Assembly: GCA_028386065.3 (NCBI GenBank)
Contig: JAKUCV010006865.1
Span: 16,319 to 80,318, forward strand
Direction of reading: 5' to 3'
Origin: Turnera subulata
Lineage: Eukaryota > Streptophyta > Magnoliopsida > Malpighiales > Passifloraceae
Length of the DNA stretch: 64,000 bases
Program-made: the position numbers and the translations under genes
The notes under the pieces: generated by a model
Seen by the model: the letters and a program-made list of their open reading frames with translations, nothing else
Database searches by the model: none
What the model was told of the DNA's origin: nothing
Shown here: piece by piece, positions 12,446 to 22,574 of the stretch
Position numbering within the stretch: position 1 is the first letter of the stretch
Layout: each line of letters opens with the position of its first letter

Positions 12446-12536
12446 ATGCCTAAATTGGTGACTTAATTGTTAATAGTAATTGTTAATAGTGAACTTTTGT
12501 GATGGAAAATAATGAGGCTGATGTTATTTTAGTTTT
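12446..12536. repeat. 91-bp direct repeat, left copy
   Basis: Matches 13435-13525 with a single mismatch over 91 bases. It starts ATGCCTAAATTGG and ends GTTATTTTAGTTTT. The copies bound a segment of about 900 bp holding an unrecognised minus-strand reading frame. Confidence 0.92.
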
Positions 12537-13434
12537 TTTTATTGAGCTTTCAGTTTTGTTAAGGCTAGAGGTAGGTAGTATGATTTAAAAATAGAGGAAA
12601 GTAAACAAATATTAATGACATAATTAAGAAGGAGAAGAAGACATACCAACAATGGTTGAATCACATATAGAATAACCTCCTCCATTGGACCTATTACCAA
12701 TCGAGTCCCTTTCCCAACAAGCATAATATTTCCTAGGTGAATGTCAAGAAATTTTACTTTAGGTGTCACTCCATAAATAACAAACCTATCTTCTTCTTTA
12801 GTTCTTAGGTGTGGCACATCATCAAGGCTCTTTCTATTGTAATGTAGGTGCCATTTTTTTGCCACCACAGTGTTGGGAAAGGAGAGGGTGTTTGGAGGAG
12901 CTTCCTCTCCTTCTTACCCAACCAAGTTGAAAATGCAAAATGGTTGCATACATACATTGGTAATGTTACCAACATCATGAATGCAACCATTAATGTTGAG
13001 GTTGAGTGGTTTTGTGAAGGCATTTTGTTTCTTGAATTTCTTGAAGTAGAGTTTAGCAAGCTTAATGTTAGGGTGTAAATTTAGGCGGTTTAGTCTATAC
13101 AATTTGTAGTGGAAGGGATGCTTGATGTAAGTGTGAACATTGGAGACGAATTGATTTATGTATTAAAAATTGAAATTAGTTGATGAAGTTGATAATCTAC
13201 CTATGTAGTAAAATTATGTTTTGTGATAATGACCCCTAATAATATAACCAATTGAAATTGTTACAATATTATTTCTAAAGTGCTTCTTAATGCAAGTTTG
13301 AGAAGGTATTTGAAGCAAATATGAGTGTGAATGCATGCTTGGGGATATTTGAAACAAAATATGAGCAAATTATGAGTGTGAATGCATGCTTGAGGTAGTA
13401 TTTGAAACAAATATGGGTGGGAAATTGGAAGTAG
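12537..13434. other. Unrecognised segment between 91-bp direct repeats
   Basis: The minus strand carries overlapping open frames (12539-12868, 12805-13059, 12914-13102). Together they could be pieces of a broken gene, with stretches such as TPKVKFLDIHLGNIMLVGKG and NINGCIHDVGNITNVCM. I do not recognise the protein. The right end (13297-13420) has about 2.5 copies of an imperfect 45-50 bp tandem unit containing AATATGAG and GAATGCATGCTTG. The whole may be a small terminal-repeat element or a local duplication. Confidence 0.35.
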
Positions 13435-13525
13435 ATGCCTAAATTGGTGACTTAATTGTTAATAGTAATTGTTAGTAGTGAACTTTTGTGATGGAAAATA
13501 ATGAGGCTGATGTTATTTTAGTTTT
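13435..13525. repeat. 91-bp direct repeat, right copy
   Basis: Partner of 12446-12536 with one base difference. The flanking bases differ on both sides, so the match ends sharply. The ends are not TG..CA, which argues against ordinary LTRs. Confidence 0.92.
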
Positions 13526-16218
13526 GTAAAATTAAAAGGCATACAATATCAAAACAATTGATGTTTAGATAGGCTAGTCTTCATGTTGTGTTTGAATTGC
13601 TCATGCTTTAGATATACATATCAATCATGTTTCGGATTCTATCATGTTTCTTACTTAACTTCCATCTTAATTCTTATAGTAATGTGTTCTAAAATGACAT
13701 ATATAACAATTGGATATTTAAGTATTTAATCACAACTTTTTTATCAATGGCCATCCCTCACTTTCTAAAATATTCATACATGTCCATTAAATATTTTGCT
13801 TTAGGCCAAGTCACCTCTCACTTTCTAAAATATTCATATAGGTTCATTAAATACTTTATATTTCTCACCATGAAACTCTCCAGTCCATAAAGCATACATG
13901 GAATTCAAAATTTATGAATACTTTGACCTGAAATTAGATAGTTCTGAATATTATTTAGTTTAAAGGTTAATTAGCATAATATCTTTATATTGTTTAAAAA
14001 AAGATAAAAATAATGAAATATAAAAATATAACTTGATTTAACATGAGTTTAATTATGTACATGAAATTAAAGTCTACATAAACATATGACTTATATTATT
14101 TGCATAATATATGTGTAAATTACGTAAATTCACCAATAAAGAGGTTCAAGCCTAGGTTATGTAACTTCTCAATTATGTAAGTCTAATTCAGAGTTTTTCT
14201 TTCTCTAAATAACCAAGTCACAAGGCCTGCACCAATTATAATTTACCACAGCGAGTAGTGTCAGTCGCTTCGGGCTCCCTATAGTGTTCAAGGAGACGGG
14301 CCTTTTCTAAGGTGGGCCCATTTAGACTTCTAATTTGCTGCTTTAAACTACTGGGCTGGGCAGTAGTAGTTGATGCCAACACTCCATGAGCAACGGCTCC
14401 ATGATCAATGCATTGGGCCACTCATGATCTCAATTGGTTTGTTTTTTTTTTTTTCTGAACAACTCAATGTTTGTTTGGTAACGAACAATTGGCACCTAAC
14501 ACATTCTGTAGGCCCAAAATCCAACAAGAGGAAACTGCTCGAGATGTATGAAACAAAATAGGGGTTTAGCCTTCATTTTTACACCATAAGTAGTTTGGAA
14601 TACAAAATAGCTATAAAGATGGGCCGTTTACAACAATTGCAGCTGGTGATTGGTGACTACAGTAGAGCGTGATGAGTGTGGTATTTATCAATGTATAAAA
14701 AATATATATATTAATGTTGCTAATTTTGTTTGTGTTTTTGTGTTATAATGAAAAAAAATTAGTGAATTTTTTTTTTCAGTAATTAGCAAAAAAGTTATAA
14801 TCAGTCAGTAGTTAAGGATTTAATACTAGCCAAAGTTGGGAGTGGGCGATCGACCTCACTAATTCTATTTCGCATCAATAAAGAAACAGCATCCCAGTAA
14901 TGAACATTGATGTTAATTTATAATTTGACAAAATGTAAAACTCTTAATAAACAATCATGGTTATAGTTTTTTTTTTTCCTATTATCATCACAAGGTGAGA
15001 TGATATTGATTGAGGAAACCAGGGCCAATTTTATTGGATAATGCGAGCATTACATATTTACATTTCTTCGGCCGACTGTTGGGGCCTTGGACCTTTCTCT
15101 GTCACAAGAAACCAAAGAATACAAAGATTAGGTAGTGTAGGTGCCCGTGGTAGTGCTACTACCCAGCCAGTATCGTGACCAAGCTATACCTGCAAACTCT
15201 GTTTTATTTTGAACTCTGTTAATTCTAAAACATCAACACCATGACGTGGATTTGACATTCTACAGGCCTCAAAATTTTTATTAGATGGTCAGCTATCCCG
15301 TAATTCATAATCAAAAATCAAAATCCAAGAATTCTCACCTGTTACACGCGTCTCGGCTTTTTTTTTTTCTTTTTTTTTCTTTAAGCAGGTACCTTGGTTA
15401 TCTTGTTGCAGAGTATTGTTCCATAGTTACCAAACTGAGCTGAAATAGTTCCTTTGTGACTACGGGGGGTCCATTATTATATTTTCTGATCTTGTAGTGG
15501 CTATGTCCCTCTCTTTCAATATTCACCCAATGATGAAAAGTCAGGTGCTCCTCAATTGCATGTACAAAGTTGAGCAATCCTAATTAAATTTACTCATCCA
15601 ATAAAGGGGCTCGTTTTGCATATATTTGGCTAGGCCTCATCACTTTTCAGTCATCAAAGCCATGCCAACAGTTAACACTTTCAAGGCACCCAACCAATGG
15701 ACAGGTGTGGGTTCAGGGGAAGATACTTATGGGAGACTCCTCATCACAGGCATTTGTTTACTTGAAACACAAAGAAACCCACGAGTGACTTTGTTGTGTA
15801 TGTATGTGTGCTCTATCCAAAAAAAGAGCTTATTACAAACCTCACAGTGAATAAAGGGGAAAAAAGATAAAAATGAAGGCTTGAGAGACAAGTGAAGTGA
15901 GTGAAAACATGAGGATACTCTGCGTGGAAGTGTATAAAGCACTGCTGATTGGTAGGGCGGGGCTTCTTTTGCCACAAGGGAAAAAAGTGCTTGATAAAGA
16001 CATTACACCAAGAGCAAAATGTGTAGCAAACCCCCATGATTGGCCACCAAGGGAATGAAAAATATTGTCCGGGCAACATTTGGCCCTTTAATAACTTCAC
16101 CCTGGTCTAAGCAAAACCTTACAGGTTTGCTGTCTTCTTGTTTTTTTTTTTCATTTTTATTTTTCCCTCCCTCTTCTCTCTCTCACTTACATGAGCCACA
16201 CCCCACTTCTCGAAAGTA
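13526..16218. other. Intergenic, with an imperfect tandem repeat near 13745-13865
   Basis: Two adjacent, similar units of about 55-60 bp share CACTTTCTAAAATATTCATA and TTCATTAAATA. The remainder is AT-rich, with several poly-T runs and no gene I can support. The last part, with CT-rich runs, is probably the promoter and leader of the microprotein gene at 16219. Confidence 0.45.
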
Positions 16219-16747
16219 ATGGGGTGGCTGCAATCCCTCCTCTCTCCATTGAAGAAGCTGTGGTTTCGTCTCCACTCAACTCCAAAGAAGAGTATGTATC
16301 CCGTCCCCATATTCCATTTCCACCACTGCTGCATTTTTCTACCTCTTTTGTTCCTTTACTTGGTTTATCTCAGGCTCTTCTCTTCAACGAATTGCACAAA
16401 TTACTATGCTTTTCCTCTTTCCTTTTTGGATATCTGCTTGTTACAGAGCCGATGATCACATCACATACATCACTTATTTTTCTGTTATTGTGTTTTCTAA
16501 TGCAATTGGTTTCGGGGCTAAGACTTAGGAAATGTCACAGAAGTTACAAAGTTACACTTCCTTGCCCTGATCATCACATATTGTTCTTCAGGATTCTTGT
16601 ACTAACAGGAATCTGTTGTCTGTTTTCTCAGGAAGAGGGATATACATTCTGTACGAGGATGTGAAGTCATGTCCCTATGAAGATGTTCATGTGCTATGGT
16701 CAATACTAGTGGAATCACACACACCTTCTTTGCCATCAAAACAATGA
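16219..16747 (+). CDS. Conserved-looking plant microprotein (62 aa), two exons
   Basis: Exon 1 is 16219-16291 and exon 2 is 16632-16747. The intron of 340 bp has GTATGT and TTTTCTCAG ends. Splicing gives a 62-residue basic protein that starts MGWLQSLLSPLKKLWFRLHS and contains RGIYILYEDVKSCPYEDVHV followed by LWSILVESHTPSLPSKQ. Neither exon is long enough to be noticed alone. The frames join exactly at the splice site and the product looks protein-like, without low complexity. It resembles short uncharacterised plant proteins that I recall with the same opening and C-terminal block, but I cannot name a function. The N-terminal half is amphipathic and basic, and there is no signal peptide. An upstream ATG at 16191 opens an overlapping frame that could damp translation. 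Confidence 0.8.
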
Positions 16748-19331
16748 AATCCTGAAACCCGAGCAGAGTTGACAGAATGAGAGGTGTCCAGTTTGTGTAC
16801 ATAAGATATTTATGATGTTTTACAGGGTTTTTCTTCTCCTTTTTTTTTTTGGTTCTCTATTTTGCTCCTCGAGCTTCTTGTCACCTGCATTCCATAATAT
16901 ATAATTAGGACAAGCTTTTCTGCCATTATCTTTTTCTATCTCCATTTTTTTCTACTTTCCGTTTAATGCAGAAAGCGTCACGTGCACCGACTCCTAAATT
17001 AACAAATGATACAGATTATTAAAAAGCATGCTTAATACAAAGTATTGATGCTTTAACTAAGGATATACCAATAAGGTCATTGAGTGTAATGAAGCTATAT
17101 TTTTGTTTATTTAGTTTGCTTTCTCAACAGTTGCTTTGTCAGTTTCGGCAGTTGGTGTTGGCAGTTTGATCTTTCTTTTCATATCCTGCTGAATATGACT
17201 TGTGAAAACTATGGAATAGACAGAACAACCACACATTTTTATGGCTATAGCTAGACAAATTCTCTCACACTTAATGAAACTATGGGCAACTCCCTACGGA
17301 TCATTTATTTTGTCAGTGAAATTTGAACTTATTTATTGCTCATATGAGGAATATTCACATTTGTCCCTTTTCTTACCGGAAACGTGAGACAATAGTATAA
17401 TCAACAGGAGACGGTGAGTCGGTGACATCTCACGACGTAAAGGCTAAAAACTTGAGCTATTTTCTGAAGAATTGATTGACTAGCTTGTGTAACAACTTGA
17501 GTTACAGGGGAGCAATTTAAGAACTGAATATATTATTTGCTCTTGGCTAAACTTAATATCAAGACAAGTGTGAATGTCCTCAGAAAGATAATCGGGACTA
17601 TTTGTTAGCTTCCATTTCAAGGGTTATAGGCATGTAACTTGACATGAGAAGAGAAATCAGCAACAGACTCCTCGATACAGGAAAAAAGCTGAAGTGAAGT
17701 ATTACACGTGTGAGTGTTAAATGTTACCGAGAAGGCTTAACTAGTCTATTTGAAGATAAACAACTAAGAAACGCATGATCATGCTTGTATATGCACAAGC
17801 TTCATATACGTGTAATTGCTTTTGATGGCAGTCACCTAGTATTGGAGTATTCAAGATGACTAACACTTGCAAGTCTGCGATTTCGGGCGACTGTATGGAG
17901 ATTATGTGCATCAAAAACATCAATTTGCTGTCAAGTCTGCGATTTCGGGCGACTGTATGGAGATTATGGGCATAAAAAACATCAATTTGCTGCTGGACTC
18001 TTTTGCAAATCGCAGTTAAAAGAAAAAAAAAACAAGGATTGATGTTCGCAAAACTTCTTCACCTTATCTGCCTTGACGGCCAATAGTTAAATTGTAACGA
18101 AATAGAACCATTGGCAAGCACAACTTGAAGATCTGGAAGATTGACGAGCATTCAAGGACATAAATTATTTGATTTGTTAAACTGCTAAATTTAGATATGA
18201 CGGTTTTATTCAACATCCTTGGTTAAGTGAATGAGCAGCGCATTTTGCTAAACCAATTACATACACAAGTACCTGGAATGGAACTTTCAGTAACTTGAAG
18301 CAAATGCAATCGTGATTATCAGTTTGACCAATAGGTTTGAAAAAATATAATACAAGGGCTTCCCATTACATCAAGGAACAAACGGTCCATAAATGCATAT
18401 AAGCTAATAAGTCCAATTACTGAACTACAATTGAAACCCTGCGAGCAAGAGCAACATAAAAAAATAATACCGCAGGGAGGTGGAGGTCTTCATTTCCACG
18501 CAAAAGCCCTTTTAATCGCCTATAAAGCAACAGGTCTGCATGAACAAGCATTTTTCCATAAAACTCAGCTCACCAGTAGAAGCAACGAAGGGAAATTCCA
18601 AGAAGAGAATACATATACATATATATGTATGTATGTAATTATGTACGTATATGTTAGTATATATACATATGTATGTCTATGTTGAGAGCGTTTCTGACAA
18701 GAAGAGATGAATTTACTTGTAGCAATCTATTACATGTTGAGTACCAGAACCAGCCAGATGAACTTGGGTACACAGCACTGCTAAACTATTCTGGTTGTTC
18801 TGATTTACTCTAACTAAGATCACTGTAGACCAGACGAAAAAGGATGGATGATATTTTATAAGGTATTTCTGTCACACATTTATGCACTGACACTATGTTG
18901 CCAAAAGAATTAATTTTCTTGAGCTTGATATGAACGGCTTATATTTCCAGCACTTAGAACTACGCATTTTAAAAGCTTTTAAATGCATAACGAGCAGGCC
19001 TACACATTTTATGGACACCAATGTTATGACAAACATCCAGTAACATACAGTGGTTAGAAAAGTTTGAATAGATTCAAAGGCAATTCAAAACTTCCAGAAA
19101 GCAATTTTCCAAACTGGGGGCAATGCAACTTTCAGATGGGGACAGAGGACAAGGTAGCTTATTTTACCCTAACAGCGTTGGAAATTGCACGGGTAGGAAT
19201 GGATATGTATTGGATCGGAAATTATCCACTTTGATATGGATGATAAACAAAGATCAAGCTGAGTCAAATTTAGTGAATAAAGCTTACTGGTAATCTGCTG
19301 CACCGCTCCTAAAATGGAAACGCTCCCACGA
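16748..19331. other. Intergenic between microprotein gene and SurE gene
   Basis: Holds the 62-bp tandem duplication at 17870-17993 and a TA/TG-rich microsatellite-like run at about 18606-18680. The part next to 19331 is presumably the SurE 3' UTR. No other gene is supported. Confidence 0.5.
17870..17993. repeat. Tandem duplication, 2 x 62 bp
   Basis: Two adjacent copies (17870-17931 and 17932-17993), each starting CAAGTCTGCGATTTCGGGCG and ending in ATCAATTTGCTG, differ at about three positions. The duplication appears recent and has no visible coding role. Confidence 0.93.
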
Positions 19332-21878
19332 TTATAAGGCTGAAGAAGATGAGCGCTCAACTACACCAGGCAACCAACTTTTGAAGTATGCCTGGCTGCC
19401 AGTATCTGTCTGGGAGAGAGCAACGAGGGGTGTAACAGTAATCTGGTAGAACAAAAGAAATTACGTTATACAAAGTAGCTGTATTCAGTTAACACAAGGA
19501 AAGGAAAGATACTCACGTATCCTTCTTTAAGAACTTTGCGATCTCCGTCATCATCAGCATCCTCATCATATTCACCTCCAATAACCTTTAAAATTTGTGA
19601 AGGTTTTGAAATCTTAATATAACACGAATATACAAAGAAAAGAACAAAAGAAGCAATAGTTAAAAGCACAGCAATAATTGATTGTCCTAGTGAAGGTTAT
19701 GGTCCTCCCCATTTGCATTAGTTTCTAATCACAAAGCACAATACGTAGATTGAATGTGATTTATCTAGTGCTTTTCAATCAACAGTTTACATAGTTGCCC
19801 ATGAGCTGACAACTATGACCTACTGCTGTTACAGAATCTGCGGAGGTTAATTTCTTTCACTACCACAGATGCAGAAGGTGCATCATCATGCGTGAGATTT
19901 GTACTGCAAACTTAGTTTAACCAACATAAACTACACGCAGCTTTATCAACTTATTCCTCAAGTTTTCTTATTCATATCCCAAACCAATTTTCTCTTGTCC
20001 AATGAATATTATGACATCAGGTTCATATAAACAAAATGTAGCAGATAGATAACAAGAAAAGGGCTCACTTCTCTCCTGAACAACGTATGTTCTTGTGACA
20101 AATTTGGTGCATCAATCTCCATTGGGGCTGGCGAAGTTGAATCCATTGTCATTGATGACAGCATTTTCCCGTGAGTGTCTGAAGTGACTTGTTTCCAACC
20201 CATTTTATATATGCTTTTCCCCTGTTTAGTCAGTCTGTACCCCTTTTTTGAGGTACCAAAAAACATCCAAATGCAAAGAATGTAAGATAAAAGGAGGACA
20301 GCAAAAGAAAGAGTACATAATTGAAATAATACGGATGCCACATCCAAATTCTTCGACCAGACATAATACCAGTGTTGGGAGGTAAATAAATGCAAAGAGA
20401 AGAAATCACGATGCCAATCTAAAGGCAATGACTTGCACTAGCTTTTAGATTACCTTATGATTAGCAACATCGGCTGGAACATCAATATTCAAGAAGCAAG
20501 ACGAAGGATAACTGTTACTCTTAATCTCGTCAATTATGGCACTAATGATGGGTACGCACGCCTGAGCAGCGAGTGTGAAATCCTGCAGAATGTTGGGCCT
20601 ACTTCCATAGCTACCGCAGAGATACCACAAACAGTCAGAAGAGAAAAAAACCCAACAAAAAATTTTCTCGTTTTACATCTTCTTAAGCAATGTATAAACC
20701 ATAAAGACCAATCTTTTAAACATATTGTTGATGATAAATCTCCTCCTGAAATCTGTCATGTATTTCGTGTTCATGGTGGGTCTCGCATGTATTTCATCAA
20801 TATAGCCAATACACATAAGTACTAGGAATAGCTAACATGTTCTTGACGAACATTGATCTTCCATATTTCCATGTCTACGTACCATTCATAGGACATGGAA
20901 ACAGCAGGTATACCATGAAAGAAAGCCTCTCGAGCACCAGCTACTGTGCCAGAGTACACTCTGCAAAGTTCCAGTCACAGAGCCATAAGCACAAAATAAT
21001 TTACCACACTGAAAAGAAAAATCACGAAACAAAGCAAAAAGTAACACTAACATGTGATAGCCACAGTTGCTTCCCATGTTAATACCACTAAGAACCTGAC
21101 ATGCAAAAGTGCAAACATACCCATTACCAAATTAATCCAAACAGATAACCGAAAAAAGCGAGTCAATTTTTTTAAAAAAATTGATTCGGTGGATGGGTTA
21201 CCAGATCAGGAGTTGTGGGAAATAATGCTTTGGAAAGTCCGATAGAGGTACAGTCCGCCGGAGTTCCTGCAAAAAAAATTACAGTCCAAATTTAATTTAT
21301 TTTCAACTGGAAAAATGGTAAATTTTTTATACTAATCATTTTAAATTATAGAAAAAGAGAGGGATGGGGTTTTATGATGAAACCAGAAACAGCAAAGGCT
21401 GTTGCTCCTTCAATTTCCACCCGCTTAACCGCCACCGGATGCCGCCACGTGATGCTGTGACTAACTGCTGACTTTTCCCTGACCAATCACAAGAGGAGAG
21501 GAGAGGGAAGAGACGATTAATAATTAAAAATTAAACAAAATCCTTTTACATAAAAATGATCGAAGAGAAGTTCAAAAGGCACAAATATGAACGAAGAAGT
21601 GACTGTTTCTACGAAAATGCCAAATACATGAGACACCAAAAAGTTTTTGAGAGTTTGCGATATTGGAGGAGGAGGAGGAGAGGTAGCTTTATAGGAAGGA
21701 AGAGAAGGAGGAGGAGGAGGAGTACTCACGAATGAGGAGCGCAGACGAGGACGTGGAAGCGGCGGGTGGAGACGAGGACGGCGACCAGAGCTCGAAGTCC
21801 AGGGGCGTCAATTCCGTCGTCGTTGGTGACCATGATGGACGGGAGGTGATCGGAGTTGGAAACGCCGTCGTTTCCCAT
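19332..21878 (-). CDS. SurE-like 5'/3'-nucleotidase (survival protein SurE family)
   Basis: Nine exons on the minus strand: 21730-21878, 21384-21478, 21202-21266, 21052-21095, 20883-20960, 20454-20610, 20069-20242, 19517-19585 and 19332-19442. The model gives 313 aa, normal for plant SurE proteins. SurE enzymes are metal-dependent phosphatases acting on nucleoside monophosphates. The metal-site motifs are present: TNDDGID (18-24, with Asp20 and Asp21), the Ser in [19 protein letters not shown], and [12 protein letters not shown] (106-117, with Asn109). Later blocks are [49 protein letters not shown] and EGYITVTPL. The C-terminus is [16 protein letters not shown]. The exon 6 acceptor at 20610 is the least certain. 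It turns an expected Trp codon (SYEW) into Cys, and the next ten residues match the family poorly. No targeting peptide is evident, suggesting the cytosol. Confidence 0.93.
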
Positions 21879-22574
21879 TTTGGCTGGAGAAGATGAGATT
21901 GGTCGTACGAGAAATTAAAAAAAAAAAGAAAACACCAAATGATTGAAAGGAGGAGGAGAGGAGGGGGGAGAGGGGTTGCGTTTCTCAAGTTTTATGTGTT
22001 TTTAAGTGTTTGGCATGTATTTATACTACTAGTCTACTACTGTTTTGGTGGTGGAAGCGATTCATTTTTCTTTCCACAAAAGCCTACCCTGTAATTCTAT
22101 ATCTATTCCACCCCCACCCTCGAACCAGGGTGATTTAACATATGCCAATTTTGTGTTTCAAATGAAAAAACACATGCCAAAATTTTATTATTGACTTAAG
22201 TCCGTCATTGTTGAGCTGCGTTTTTTTTTTTTGAGTTATTTTAGCGAAACAAAAGTTTAAAAAGATAATATAAAGATTAATTTTTCATAGGTATTGGATA
22301 GTAAATTCATATCCTCTTATATTAACGCGGGTTGATCTAAATGCTAGTAAACGATTTTATGTGGTTAAACAACTTTTTAGATTCTACTAAATTATTTGAA
22401 GTTGATTGACAATTTTATTTTAAGATTTGGAGATCAAATTTAATATTAAATTCAAAGAATCAGATGATATTTTATCTTTTTTTATTCAAAAATAAAATAT
22501 TATACCCATAACTATTGATCTCAAAGCGTAATTTAATATTAACTTTTAACTATTATATAATTTGTAATAATATG
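21879..22574. other. SurE upstream region
   Basis: Probable promoter and 5' leader of the minus-strand SurE gene, with pyrimidine-rich leader sequence next to the ATG when read on the minus strand. It contains one copy of the flanking direct repeat (22096-22392) and ends at the LTR element at 22575. Confidence 0.5.
22096..22392. repeat. Direct repeat flanking the LTR element, left copy
   Basis: Similar to 32992-33256 through TATCTATTCCACCCCCA, ACTTAAGTCCGTCATT, TAGGTATTGGATAGTAAATT and GTGGTTAAACAACTTTTTAG. The left copy has about 35 extra bases near 22140. The two copies lie on either side of the whole 10 kb LTR element. Confidence 0.9.

Noticed and set aside
12446..13525. Interpretation as a TRIM (miniature LTR element)
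   Set aside because: Repeat ends are not TG..CA, there is no primer site next to the left copy, and no target duplication was found.
16191..16664. 157-codon plus-strand frame starting MSHTPLLESNG
   Set aside because: It reads through the GTATGT intron of the microprotein gene in another frame. Only the spliced frame gives a coherent protein. It may act as an upstream overlapping ORF.
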